A stretch of 64,000 nucleotides of DNA, taken from positions 2,604,001 through 2,668,000 of the forward strand of contig NZ_CP082322.1 in assembly GCF_019884725.1 (NCBI RefSeq). The letters run 5' to 3'. This DNA comes from Leucobacter tenebrionis. GTDB taxonomy: Bacteria > Actinomycetota > Actinomycetes > Actinomycetales > Microbacteriaceae. The notes below the pieces were generated by a model. That model searched no databases. It was given only the letters and a program-made list of their open reading frames with translations, and was not told the origin of the DNA. Shown piece after piece: positions 25,509-34,403 of the stretch. The position numbers were made by a program, and so were the translations under genes. Every line of letters begins with the position of its first letter. The stretch's first letter is position 1.

Positions 25509-26705
25509 TCAGGGTGGTGTGACGCCAGCGGGGAGGGTGACGCGGTGGTCGGTTATCCAGGCCTGCGTGTCTCGTGTGGCGATGCGCTGGAAGACGATGC
25601 GCAGGATGGCGTCTTGGACGATGCGTTGCATGGAGCCGGCTGTCTTGGAGCTGCTTGAGCGTGCTCCTTCGGCGACGATGCGTTCGACCCGGCGGCGCCG
25701 CTGCTCTTCGAAGGTGGTGAATGCACGCTCGGGCGTGGTCTCCGTGTGGAGACAGGAGGCGAGGACGACGGCATCTTCCAGTGCCATCGAGGCGCCTTGG
25801 CCTGAGCTCGGGGCGGGCGCGTGGATCGCGTCACCGACGAGTCCGAGGCGTCCTCGGTGCCAGGTGGGGACGTGGGGCAGGTCGTAGGTATTGTCGCCGG
25901 CGAGTTCGAGTCGGCCGGTGGTGATGAGGTCGTGGAACGGGCCGGGATCCGCGGCGGCGAGGTCGGCGAGCAACGCCCGCCATGTGGCGGGGGGAGTGGT
26001 GGCCCGCTCCTGCCGTGAGACGGGCTGTCGTGGGACGTTGACGAACCACACGACATCACCGGCCGGGGTCGGCAGTGCGCCGAAGAACGCGCGCCTGCCG
26101 AAGACCAGTCGCCACGCGCCTGGTTCCAGGCTTGCCGCGAGCGCGGTGCTCTCCGTGATCCCGCCAAAGTTGGCCAGCCCCATGTAACGCCTCGTCGGCG
26201 CTTGTGGGTCGATCGCGGAACGTACCACCGAGTTGATCCCATCGGCCCCGATCACGAGGTCCCCGGCGATCGTCTCACCTGATTCCAATGTCACGCTGGC
26301 TCCGCGATCGTCCGTGGATGCGCTAGTCACGCGGGACTGCGAGCGCACCTCAATGCCCCGTTGCCGTGCCAGATCCGTCAAAGCTGAGGCCAGTCGGGTT
26401 CGCTTGAACGACAGCGCCACTGTGCCGTCCTCGCGTGCGGCTCCGAGGGGGATGACACCGAGGGTGCGTCCCGATGCGCTCACCATGACGTTCCGATCGG
26501 TGGGGACCCCGAGCCCGCGAACCTGCTCCAGCGCCCCGATCGCGTCGAGTGCGGCGACACCGTTGGCCGCGATGGTGAACCACGACCCGACCTCGCCCCT
26601 GTCGGCCGGGTTCGCATCCAGCAGAAGGGGTTCGATCCCCACAGCCTGCAACGCCATCGCCGTCGCCGGCCCCGCGATACCTCCGCCCACGACCACCGCA
26701 CGCAT
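25509..26705 (-). CDS. FAD-dependent aromatic-type monooxygenase (PHBH fold)
   Basis: 398 residues from ATG 26705. The N-terminal Rossmann motif is MRAVVVGGGIAGPATAMALQ (GxGxxG). DLVIGADGINSVVRSAI supplies the DG motif, and LGLVGDAIHAPAPSSGQGA is the GD motif that contacts FAD ribose. This is the layout of p-hydroxybenzoate hydroxylase-like enzymes, including tetracycline-inactivating TetX-like proteins; assignment to one activity is not possible. The gene stands alone with an inverted repeat TTCGA-CAA-TCGAA 32 bp upstream, which implies a regulator that is not adjacent. Confidence 0.87.
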   Translation of the reverse strand: MRAVVVGGGIAGPATAMALQAVGIEPLLLDANPADRGEVGSWFTIAANGVAALDAIGALEQVRGLGVPTDRNVMVSASGRTLGVIPLGAAREDGTVALSFKRTRLASALTDLARQRGIEVRSQSRVTSASTDDRGASVTLESGETIAGDLVIGADGINSVVRSAIDPQAPTRRYMGLANFGGITESTALAASLEPGAWRLVFGRRAFFGALPTPAGDVVWFVNVPRQPVSRQERATTPPATWRALLADLAAADPGPFHDLITTGRLELAGDNTYDLPHVPTWHRGRLGLVGDAIHAPAPSSGQGASMALEDAVVLASCLHTETTPERAFTTFEEQRRRRVERIVAEGARSSSSKTAGSMQRIVQDAILRIVFQRIATRDTQAWITDHRVTLPAGVTPP

Positions 26706-26736
26706 CCCACACCTCACTTATTCGATCAATAGATAA

Positions 26737-26749
26737 TTCGACAATCGAA
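26737..26749. promoter_or_regulatory. Inverted repeat upstream of FAD monooxygenase
   Basis: TTCGA (26737-26741), spacer CAA, TCGAA (26745-26749) is a perfect inverted repeat in the promoter region. A further TTCGATCAA lies at 26721-26729. A TetR- or MarR-type repressor site is likely, but no such gene is adjacent on this side. Confidence 0.5.
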
Positions 26750-27290
26750 AGGATTCCACGAGGTTCACCTCTGAGTCAACCCGCACCGGGGGCCGGACAT
26801 CGCCCTCGTCCGATGACTGATGACCACGCTCGCCCATGCCGCTGGCGCGCGCCGTGGCGTATCAGATGATCGCCGGACTCCGCGGCATGCAGCCGACGAT
26901 GAGCACGCAGTCATCCGGGCAGCGCGACCGGACCTGGCGCTGACGTCCTTCGTCGTGAAAAGCGCGATGATCTCAGCCGACTCCCAAGAGGTTCGTGATG
27001 GCATGCTGATCGCCGACGTCTGTCCGAGCCCGCGGGCGGTCTTCCCCTCGCTGTTGGATTGCGTCCAATGCGGCGACCGCGAGGTCGGCTCCGAGACCGG
27101 TTGGGGAACGGGGCGGTCGCGCGGCTGATGGCCCGGTACCTCTCCGTCGCCTTAACGGGGTGCGCACGAGAGGCGTTGTCGTCCCTCGACGCCCTCTTCG
27201 CCGCAGTCTCGGGCTAGGTCCGCGCTGGGCCAGGCCATTCGACGGGCGATCGAGATCTCGCCACTCATTCCCGAGCTGAAGCAGCTCGGG
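26750..27290. other. Intergenic region with no supported gene
   Basis: 540 bp between the monooxygenase promoter and the end of the beta-propeller gene. Short frames (for example 26820-27128) have no recognisable domain. The DNA is GC-rich and may hold a decayed regulator gene for the monooxygenase, but I cannot show this. Confidence 0.45.
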
Positions 27291-28403
27291 TCACCACCCG
27301 AGCCATCCCCGTTCGCCGATCACCGACGCGCGGATGGAGTCGGCGGTGGCGACGACGAGGAGGCCTTGCTGATCCGCATTGGGGACCGTCATTACGACGT
27401 ATCCGGCCGCGTCGACCGTGACGGTGTCGATCCCCGCCCCGGAAGGGACATCGAGCCGCGCCTGCGACGTTCGGGTCTCGAGGTCGGCGACCTGGTAGGT
27501 GTACCTGCCGCCCTCGTGCGCCTCGGACACCGCGAACCCTTGGTCGGAGCCGGCTGCGTATCCGGTGTTCGGGTCGAGCACGATGTTCGCGGTCCAGGCG
27601 TCGTCCGGCGCCCAGGAGGCGCGCAGCATGTTGGTGTCGGGCACGATGCCGGTCAGCGGGTCCGGCTCCGGCTCCGGTCCCGGTAGCTGAGCCTTGTGGT
27701 TCGTGGCGTCTTCCATCGTCTGCGAGTACAGGAACGGATCGGGCTCGGTGGCGGTGAGCTCGCCCTCCCAGCGGAGCGAGACGTCCGGCGGTGCAGGCTT
27801 CGCGGTGACGGAGCCGACGGGGATGGCGAGGACGGCGTCGTCCCGGTCGCGCAGCACGATCTGCCGGGATGGCTCGTCATAGGCGTACGAGGTGAGTGAG
27901 GCGACGTAGTCGTCCTCCAGCCCCGGTACCTGCTCGTCGCGGGCCTCGATGCCGCCGGTCGCGGCGTCGAGGATCACCAGCCCGTCGTCGGTGCGGACGT
28001 AGGCGTAGCCGCCGCCCACGGCGAGGGCCTCGGCCCCGATCGACGGGAAGTCGTTGGAGAGCATCGTGTCCCACAGGCGCTCCCCGGTGTCGAGGTCGAA
28101 CGCGATGGCCTGCACGCTGTAGCCGATCGAGCCGATGCGGAAAAGGTCGACGTGCGGGAAGGTGTCGGTCTCGTACGCGAGAACCGCGACATGCCTGCCT
28201 CCGACGATCTCTCCGGTGGCGATCGCGTTCGACGGCCGCGTCTCGGCCGGGCTGGTCGTCGTCTCGACGAGGGTGACGACGCCGGCGATCGCGAGCAGTG
28301 GCACCATCACCCAGACGGCGGGCATCAGCCACCGACGGCGCTTCCTGTCGCCGTGCGGATGCTCGCCGTCGGCAGGCGAGCGGGTCTGCTTCGTCCGATC
28401 CAT
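27291..28403 (-). CDS. Membrane-anchored PQQ-like beta-propeller protein
   Basis: 370 residues from ATG 28403 with AAGGAGGGG directly upstream. A charged cytoplasmic N-terminus (about 25 residues) is followed by one TM helix (LMPAVWVMVPLLAIAGVVTL). The rest is an extracytoplasmic repeat domain with propeller-like blades (AIAFDLDTGERLWDTML, AYVRTDDGLVILDAATGGIEA). This resembles PQQ-like or WD-type beta-propellers without catalytic residues. The function is unknown; such proteins often scaffold envelope complexes. It is monocistronic. A clear TM anchor and Glu/Pro-rich linker (PGPEPEPDPLTG) are visible. Confidence 0.72.
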   Translation of the reverse strand: MDRTKQTRSPADGEHPHGDRKRRRWLMPAVWVMVPLLAIAGVVTLVETTTSPAETRPSNAIATGEIVGGRHVAVLAYETDTFPHVDLFRIGSIGYSVQAIAFDLDTGERLWDTMLSNDFPSIGAEALAVGGGYAYVRTDDGLVILDAATGGIEARDEQVPGLEDDYVASLTSYAYDEPSRQIVLRDRDDAVLAIPVGSVTAKPAPPDVSLRWEGELTATEPDPFLYSQTMEDATNHKAQLPGPEPEPDPLTGIVPDTNMLRASWAPDDAWTANIVLDPNTGYAAGSDQGFAVSEAHEGGRYTYQVADLETRTSQARLDVPSGAGIDTVTVDAAGYVVMTVPNADQQGLLVVATADSIRASVIGERGWLGW

Positions 28404-28865
28404 CCCCCTCCTTCCCTGTGACTGGGATTCTCCCATTGGCGCGGGAAGCCCCGCCGCCCAGACGTCCGGATGGGTTCCCTTGCCGTGCAGGGGGCGCGGC
28501 AAGCGATCCTCGACCTCACGCTATAAGCCCCACGAAGGAGCCTAGCCGCGCCCGAGGACCGCAATATCGGTTGGCGCAGTCCCGTGAGCACGGTGCCGGC
28601 CCGTTCCTGTCGCCTGTCCTCTGCCGTGGCGACGCCCCCATGTTCTTGCGACGAGCTGTTCTCGTGGAAGCAAGGAAGGCTGTGCTACTCGGGCTTGAAC
28701 AAACGCCGCGTGGACATGTCGCAGCCCCCTACGCTCCTCCAGGCGCTTCTCCGGCTTTTGGATGCGCCGCGAGGCCCCCGTTTGCGTATCGATGCTGGGG
28801 TCGCGTTTGTCCGTAATCCGCTTCGGGAACGCCACATCGGCTGTTGGTATTCTCGGCCTTCAGCT
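28404..28865. other. Intergenic region with no supported gene
   Basis: 460 bp between the propeller gene start and the end of the DHA2 transporter gene. It holds the promoter of the propeller gene. The open frames found here are Arg/Pro-rich with no ribosome sites and look like chance frames. No structural RNA was recognised. Confidence 0.45.
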
Positions 28866-30332
28866 CTATCGGACTCCTTCGTGAGCTTGAACGGTGGTGT
28901 CCGGCGTGGCGGTGGCCGGGGTGGCTGTGGTCGCCTTCGGCGTTGCCGGGGTGAGGGCGAGTCCGACCGCGAGGAGCGCGGCTGCTGCGAGGAGGCTGTA
29001 TGCGGTGGCGGTCTCGGAGCCCTGGCCGACGGCGGTGAAGTAGAGGGTGCCGAAGAGGGCGATGCCGGTAGCGGTGCCGAGCTGGATGGTCGTGTTCAGG
29101 ATGCCGGAGGCCGATCCTGCTTGTTCGGGGCTGGTGTGGGCCATGTACGAGGCGAACAGGGAGTTCAGGGCTGCGCCCATGCCTGCCCCGAACACGAGCG
29201 CGGGGACGAGTATGGTCCATCCGCTCAGGTCCCGTCCGAGCAGGAGCGCGAGAACGGCGATCACGGTGAGGCTGGCAAGGGTGCACGTGACGCCGGCCGC
29301 GGGGAGGACTCTCCCGAGCCGGGCAGTGAGCCGGAATGCGAGGACGTTCCCGGCGACGATGCCGACGGTTGCCGGCACGAACGTGAGGGCTGCCTGCAGG
29401 GGGGTGTATCCAAGGGTCTCCTGGAGGTGGAGCGTGAGGACGAAGAACACCGCGACCGACGCGTTGACGACGAACAACACCGCCTGGACGGCGAGCAGGC
29501 TGGTCGAACGGAGCAGAGTGGGGTCGATCAGAGGCTCTGCTCCGCGTCTTGCGGATGAGCGCTGGGCGGTGAGGAAGAGCGCGAACAGGGGGATGCTCGC
29601 GAGCATCAGAGCGATGGCCCACCACGGCCAGCCGAGCTCCCTGCCCTGCACGATCGGAAACAGCGCAGCGAGCAGGGCGAGCGTGAGCAGCAGGAGACCA
29701 CTGAGGTCCAACCCGCGGCGCCGCGTCACCGCGTGCCGGGGCATGGTGATCAGGGCGCCGATCACCGCGATGACGCCGATGGGCACATTGACGAGGAACA
29801 CGGCGCGCCATCCCGTCCCGAACAAGTCGGCCTGGGTAAGGATACCGCCGAGCATGGGACCAGCGAGGCCGCCGAGCGGGAACGCGGCGGCGTAGAAGCT
29901 CATCGCCTTCGCCTGCTCCGCGCCCTGGAAGCCGGTGTGGATGAACGACAGCACCTGCGGAACCATCAACCCAGAGCCGACGCCCTGCACCACGCGCGCG
30001 GCAATCAGGATCTCAGAAGTTGGCGCAACCCCGGCGGCCAGCGAGGCGACAGCGAAGACGCTCATGCCAGCGACGAACAGGCGAGTGTATCCGAACCGAT
30101 CTCCGAGGCGTGCGCCCGTGATCAAGGTCAGTGCGAACCCCAGCGCGTAGCCCGCCGAGATCCACTGCAGGCCGGCATCCAGAGCGCCGAGCTCGCGCTG
30201 GATGGTGGGCAGTGCGACCGTGACGATCTGGTTGTCGATCATGTCCACCAGCACGGCGGCGATCGCGACCATGAGCGCCCACCAGCGCATGGTCGTCCCC
30301 TGGGTACGCGGCGAAGCTTGGACGGCCACCAT
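28866..30332 (-). CDS. DHA2-family MFS drug efflux transporter
   Basis: 488 residues with 14 hydrophobic segments, the number typical of DHA2 (EmrB/QacA-like) antiporters. Motifs seen are VDMIDNQIVTVALPTIQREL (motif D1), GARLGDRFGYTRLFVAG (motif A) and SFYAAAFPLGGLAGPMLGG (motif C). AAGGAGGA abuts the ATG at 30332; the next codon GTG may be the better start. It is divergent from a TetR regulator across 104 bp that contain an inverted repeat. A proton-driven multidrug exporter under TetR repression is the natural reading; the substrate is unknown. Confidence 0.9.
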   Translation of the reverse strand: MVAVQASPRTQGTTMRWWALMVAIAAVLVDMIDNQIVTVALPTIQRELGALDAGLQWISAGYALGFALTLITGARLGDRFGYTRLFVAGMSVFAVASLAAGVAPTSEILIAARVVQGVGSGLMVPQVLSFIHTGFQGAEQAKAMSFYAAAFPLGGLAGPMLGGILTQADLFGTGWRAVFLVNVPIGVIAVIGALITMPRHAVTRRRGLDLSGLLLLTLALLAALFPIVQGRELGWPWWAIALMLASIPLFALFLTAQRSSARRGAEPLIDPTLLRSTSLLAVQAVLFVVNASVAVFFVLTLHLQETLGYTPLQAALTFVPATVGIVAGNVLAFRLTARLGRVLPAAGVTCTLASLTVIAVLALLLGRDLSGWTILVPALVFGAGMGAALNSLFASYMAHTSPEQAGSASGILNTTIQLGTATGIALFGTLYFTAVGQGSETATAYSLLAAAALLAVGLALTPATPKATTATPATATPDTTVQAHEGVR

Positions 30333-30369
30333 TCCTCCTTCTGGTCAGTATCAAGCAGCGCAATGACTG

Positions 30370-30389
30370 TATCACCCATACACATGATA
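30370..30389. promoter_or_regulatory. Inverted repeat between divergent DHA2 and TetR genes
   Basis: TATCA (30370-30374) and TGATA (30385-30389) separated by 10 bp lie in the shared promoter region. This is a plausible TetR operator controlling both genes. The arms resemble those of the site at 34272-34287. Confidence 0.5.
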
Positions 30390-30436
30390 GAGGCATCGTC
30401 CGTGATGAATGAGTCGCCTGCGGTTATGGTTGAGGC

Positions 30437-31075
30437 ATGAGTTCCGCAGGTCCGCGTCGATCACCGAAGCCAGGGGAGCGGCGGCGTGATCCCGAGCGGA
30501 CTCGGGCGCGAATCCTCGACGCGGCGACCAGCGAGTTCGCCGCACACGGTTACGCTGGCGCGCGAGTCGGCTCCATCGCGGCGCGTGCGGGGGTGAACCA
30601 GCAGCTGATCTCGTACTACTTCGACGGCAAGGAGGGCCTCGCGAAGGCCATCTCCGAACGCTGGCGGGAGCGTGAGGACGAGCTTGTCTCCTCGGACATG
30701 CCGCTGCCTGAGAAGATCCGCCACTATGCTCTCGAGGCGCTCCACAATCCCGAGAGCGTCCGCCTGCTTGCCTGGAGTGGGCTTGAATACGATGGGCCAC
30801 AGGGCGACCCCGACTACGCCTCGCGCTCCGAACGCCTCAGCCGCAATGCCGAACAGATCCGCCAACTTCAGGTCGACGGGCAGCTCGACGACGGCATCGA
30901 CCCTACGGTCCTCATGGTCATGCTCATGGGTGCGGCGATGGCCCCCACCTTCCTGCCCCATGTCATCCAGGGACTCACTGGGGCCGATCCAACCTCTGAG
31001 GAGTTCCTACGCGCATACGCCGGCCAGATCGAACGCCTCGCCGAGATCATTCTCCGCGACTCCGACCGGCGGTGA
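30437..31075 (+). CDS. TetR-family regulator of the DHA2 transporter
   Basis: 212 residues. The HTH is typical (ERTRARILDAATSEFAAHGY, GARVGSIAARAGVNQQLISYYF). A helical C-terminal domain includes LMVMLMGAAMAPTFLPHVIQG. It is divergent to the efflux gene and separated from it by a putative operator, so it most likely represses both. The start ATG at 30437 has a modest upstream purine stretch (TTGAGGC). Confidence 0.88.
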   Translation: MSSAGPRRSPKPGERRRDPERTRARILDAATSEFAAHGYAGARVGSIAARAGVNQQLISYYFDGKEGLAKAISERWREREDELVSSDMPLPEKIRHYALEALHNPESVRLLAWSGLEYDGPQGDPDYASRSERLSRNAEQIRQLQVDGQLDDGIDPTVLMVMLMGAAMAPTFLPHVIQGLTGADPTSEEFLRAYAGQIERLAEIILRDSDRR

Positions 31076-31189
31076 TGATCCGAGCCTCGGAAGTCACTGG
31101 CGGCCGTGGGGCGCGGGGGCTGTTCCTGGCCGGGGGAGTGCGGGGCTCGTCCCTCGCTCCCGCGTCAGAGAACGTTATATCGGACAAAG

Positions 31190-31831
31190 TCAGGGCACTG
31201 ATGCGCGGTTCCGTGGCGACGCCTTCCTGCCCCCTTGGTACTCCCTGTTCATCGGCGACTCTGGATGGGCGAGGCGCACGGCGGCACGCAACCACTCACG
31301 GGAATCGTCATCAAGTGCGGGAAGCACCGCGGACCAGTCCGCCTCGTCCTTCGGTGACGGGCGGCAACTCTTCCACAGCAGCTGAACCTCGGGCGCCATG
31401 ACGGGCACACCTTCGATCGCGACGACCGTCGCCTCCCATGCGCGAGTGACGCGCTCGTCTCGGCGGTAGCGCCATCCCGCTGCGTCGCCGGCCTCAAGGT
31501 TGATCTGCAGGCACCAACGGCCAGCGGAATCTGCGCACCACGTGTTGACGGGTGGAACCTGGACGTCGTCACGCAGCTCAGTGAGCCATCCAGATTCCGC
31601 CCGGAAGAACCTCAACTCCGTTCGAAGCGCCGCTGCGAGGGCGTACCAGTCGTCGCGCGTGACGCTCACATCGATGTCGCGATGTGCTCGCGTGACGCGT
31701 CCCAGCCACATGTCCAACCCCCAGCCACCTGAAAGCCAGGCCCCGGTGCCGTCGATGGCGGCCGCCACTCGTTCAGCCGACCATGGGACCCACGCGTCAA
31801 TCGACGGATCGTAGGGACGTCGCATCCTCAC
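31190..31831 (-). CDS. Aminoglycoside 2''-adenylyltransferase-like nucleotidyltransferase
   Basis: 213 residues. AWLSGGWGLDMWLGRVTRAHRDIDVSV matches the active-site GGxGxD...H-x-D-x-D pattern of the nucleotidyltransferase family that includes aminoglycoside-2''-adenylyltransferase (ANT(2'')-like). Later it has WCADSAGRWCLQINLEAGD and PEVQLLWKS. True resistance enzymes transfer AMP to aminoglycosides; many actinobacterial relatives are uncharacterised. It lies among efflux and ABC-F genes, which fits a resistance-rich accessory region but does not prove activity. The start at 31831 is the first ATG. Confidence 0.7.
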   Translation of the reverse strand: MRMRRPYDPSIDAWVPWSAERVAAAIDGTGAWLSGGWGLDMWLGRVTRAHRDIDVSVTRDDWYALAAALRTELRFFRAESGWLTELRDDVQVPPVNTWCADSAGRWCLQINLEAGDAAGWRYRRDERVTRAWEATVVAIEGVPVMAPEVQLLWKSCRPSPKDEADWSAVLPALDDDSREWLRAAVRLAHPESPMNREYQGGRKASPRNRASVP

Positions 31832-31863
31832 AGCCTAGCCTTATGGCAGTCCTGGTCTGTTTC

Positions 31864-31977
31864 TCAAGTGTCTAGGGGAAGGTGATTAGGATCGTGCCGT
31901 GAACGTGTCCGGCGGTCGTCGGTGTAGAGCACGAACGCAGCGGCCAGCAGCGTGAACAGCCACGCCGGCATACGCAT
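31864..31977 (-). pseudogene. N-terminal remnant of an MFS permease
   Basis: An ATG at 31977 overlaps the TetR stop (TAATG) and gives MPAWLFTLLAAAFVLYTDD, which is the TM1 region of MFS permeases of the group that begins LLAAAFxxYTDDxVIAG. The frame then leaves the family and stops after 37 codons. It is the truncated start of a transporter that once formed an operon with the TetR and ABC-F genes. Confidence 0.5.
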
Positions 31978-32582
31978 TACCCGTGACGCGCGTTCGCGAG
32001 CAGCATCTGCAGATGCGCCCGCAGGACGGCTCGCATGCGTTCGACGCTCAGGGCGCCGTGCGGTGTCACGGTGTCCAGGGTCAGCCCGCCGATGACGGCG
32101 GCGAGCTGCGCAGCGGCGAGGTCGACGTCTGGCACGTCGAGGGAGTCGAGCGCCTCGCGTAAGACAGCAGCAAGGTCAGCGGCCATGCGTTCGGACATCG
32201 CGCGGAACACCGGCATCGTCCGGGAGGCCATGATCAGTTCGACGACCACGATTGCCTCGTCACGACGCCGCGCATCGACCGGCATGACGGCCTCGACCAG
32301 GGCTTGCAGGGCGTCAAGCGCCGCCTCACCGGTGAGCCCGCGCAGTCCTTCGGCGCGATGGGCGGTGAGCCGGTGACCCATCCGGGCGCCCGCCTCCTCC
32401 GCCGCTGCGGTGAGCAGATCGTGATGTCCATCGAAGTAGTGCCGCACCGAGCCGATGTTCAGACCGGACTCATCGGCCACCTTCCGCAGCGACACACCCT
32501 CGATGCCCTCGGCCACCACGAGGCGGAATGTCGCCTCGATCACCTGCTGACGACGCTCCTGCGGATCGATCCGTGCGGGCAT
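31977..32582 (-). CDS. TetR-family regulator downstream of ABC-F
   Basis: 201 residues from ATG 32582 with TAGGAG upstream. The HTH reads RRQQVIEATFRLVVAEGIEG, SLRKVADESGLNIGSVRHYF. A C-terminal helical domain ends in RAVLRAHLQMLLANARHG. It follows the ABC-F gene by 5 bp, so the two are one transcript. A perfect inverted repeat in the promoter of that operon (34272-34287) is its probable operator. A co-transcribed repressor that senses an antibiotic is the likely logic. Confidence 0.87.
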   Translation of the reverse strand: MPARIDPQERRQQVIEATFRLVVAEGIEGVSLRKVADESGLNIGSVRHYFDGHHDLLTAAAEEAGARMGHRLTAHRAEGLRGLTGEAALDALQALVEAVMPVDARRRDEAIVVVELIMASRTMPVFRAMSERMAADLAAVLREALDSLDVPDVDLAAAQLAAVIGGLTLDTVTPHGALSVERMRAVLRAHLQMLLANARHG

Positions 32583-32587
32583 GACTC

Positions 32588-34261
32588 CTACTTTCTTTCC
32601 CTGGTGACGCGGGCCTCGTCCCACACGGGCTCGCTGCTCTCGTAGACGTCTCCGTCGGCTCCGAAGATGAGGAAACGATCGAAGTCGCGGGCGAACCAAC
32701 GATCATGAGTTACGGCGAGCACCGTGCCCTCAAATGCCCTGAGCGCGTGCTGGAGGGCTTCGGCGGAGACGAGGTCGAGGTTGTCGGTCGGCTCGTCCAG
32801 CAGCAGCATCGTCGCTCCGCCGAGTTCCAGCAGCAGCACCTGGAACCGTGCCTGTTGCCCGCCCGAGAGCGAGTCGAAGAGTTGCTCTGCGGACTTCGCC
32901 AGTTCGTAGCGCGCGAGTACCCGCGAGGCGTCCTCTCGCGGAAGGCCAGTGCGGTGCTCGTCGCCGCGGTGCAGGATGTCCAGCAGCGTGCGGCCAGCGA
33001 GGTCTGGACGACTGCGATTCTGAGCAAACCATCCCGGCCGTACCCGCGCACCGAGCCGCGCTGTGCCGCCGTGCGGCACGGGTTCGATCCTCGTATCGGT
33101 CACGGGCTCCTGGCCCGGTGCGGGGTCGGTGCCCCCGGCCGCGAGCAGGCGCAGGAAGTGCGACTTGCCCGACCCATTCGAGCCGAGCACCGCGACCCGA
33201 TCACCGAAGTGCGCCTCGAAGTCAAACGCACGCATCAGACCCGTCAGCTCCAGCGCCTCGCAGGTCAACACCCGCTTGCCGGTCCGACCACCGCGCAGCC
33301 GCATCTGAAGACGCTGCTCGCGAGGCTGTTCCTGCGGAGGCCCGGCCTCCTCGAAGCGTGTCAGCCGGGTCTGCGCTGCCCGATGCCGGGAAGCCATATC
33401 GGAGTTGTACGCAGCCTTCTGCTTGTACATGAGCATGAGCGAGCGCAGCTTCGCATGCTCTTCGTCCCAGCGGCGGCGAAGCTCGTCCAACCGCTCGAAC
33501 CGCTGTCCCCGCGCGCGGTGGTAGGTGTCGAATCCGCCCGGATGCGTCCACGCGGTGTTGCCCGCCGCGCCGAGTTCCAGCGTCACGATCGAGGTCGCGG
33601 TCCGGGCCAGCAGCTCACGGTCGTGGCTCACGTAGAGCACGCCCTTGCCCGTCGCGCGCAACTGCTCTTCCAGCCAGCGTTTGCCCGGCACGTCCAGGGA
33701 GTTGTCCGGCTCATCCAGCAGCAGCAGATCATCCGAGCCGCGCAACAGCGCCTCTAGCGCCAGCCGCTTCTGCTCCCCACCTGACAGCGTGGACAACGAC
33801 CGGTGGCGACACCGATCGAACGGCATTCCGAGAGCGGCGACCGTGCAGACATCCCACAACACCTCGGCGTCATAGCCGCCCACCTCGCCCCATGCAGCAA
33901 CGGCCGACGCGTACGCCATCTGCGACTCGGTTGTGCCCCGCTCGTTCATCATGGCCTCAGAGCGCGCAAGCCGCGCGGCGGCATCGCGGATCACCGGCTG
34001 CGCGACCGACAGCAACAGTTCGCTGACCGTCGCGCCCGTGACGAACTGACGCATCACACCCAAGCTGCCGTCACGAGTCACCGCGCCGGAGTCCGGTGAG
34101 AGTTCGCCCGTGACGATCCGAAGCAGGGTGCTCTTCCCCGCGCCGTTCGCGCCGATCACGGCGACCCGCTCACCCGCCCCCAGGCTGAGCGAGACGTCAC
34201 GCAGCAGCGACCGCCCATCCGCCAGCGTGTACGCCACCGAGGCGACATCGAGATGAGCCAT
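32588..34261 (-). CDS. ABC-F family ATPase (ribosome-protection type)
   Basis: 557 residues with two ABC ATPase domains and no TM segments. Domain 1 has Walker A GANGAGKST, signature LSGGEQKRLALE and Walker B LLLLDEPDNSLD. Domain 2 has Walker A GSNGSGKS, signature LSGGQQARFQ and Walker B MLLLDEPTDNLD. The linker between them is long, charged and helical (LDELRRRWDEEHAKLRSLML). Such proteins either regulate translation or confer resistance to ribosome-targeting antibiotics by displacing the drug. A co-transcribed TetR gene and an operator in its own promoter argue for inducible resistance. The antibiotic class cannot be read from the sequence. Confidence 0.92.
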   Translation of the reverse strand: MAHLDVASVAYTLADGRSLLRDVSLSLGAGERVAVIGANGAGKSTLLRIVTGELSPDSGAVTRDGSLGVMRQFVTGATVSELLLSVAQPVIRDAAARLARSEAMMNERGTTESQMAYASAVAAWGEVGGYDAEVLWDVCTVAALGMPFDRCRHRSLSTLSGGEQKRLALEALLRGSDDLLLLDEPDNSLDVPGKRWLEEQLRATGKGVLYVSHDRELLARTATSIVTLELGAAGNTAWTHPGGFDTYHRARGQRFERLDELRRRWDEEHAKLRSLMLMYKQKAAYNSDMASRHRAAQTRLTRFEEAGPPQEQPREQRLQMRLRGGRTGKRVLTCEALELTGLMRAFDFEAHFGDRVAVLGSNGSGKSHFLRLLAAGGTDPAPGQEPVTDTRIEPVPHGGTARLGARVRPGWFAQNRSRPDLAGRTLLDILHRGDEHRTGLPREDASRVLARYELAKSAEQLFDSLSGGQQARFQVLLLELGGATMLLLDEPTDNLDLVSAEALQHALRAFEGTVLAVTHDRWFARDFDRFLIFGADGDVYESSEPVWDEARVTRERK

Positions 34262-34271
34262 GACTCAAATC

Positions 34272-34287
34272 TATCACACCCGTGATA
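34272..34287. promoter_or_regulatory. Operator of the ABC-F/TetR operon
   Basis: TATCAC-ACCC-GTGATA is a perfect inverted repeat 10 bp upstream of the ABC-F start codon and overlaps the likely promoter. It is the expected binding place for the co-transcribed TetR protein. Confidence 0.6.
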
Positions 34288-34403
34288 AATAGGTCGTCAT
34301 GCCCCGCAAACCAGATGCGTGCTCGTTCGCTCGTCGGTGCGTGATGCGCGGTGCCAGTAGCGGCCTGCTTCGGCCCTTCACGCCTCTTGCAGATCGAGGT
34401 TGA

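Noticed and set aside
28542-28835. 97-aa minus frame between two genes
   Set aside because: No ribosome site, unusual composition and no motif. Likely chance in GC-rich DNA.
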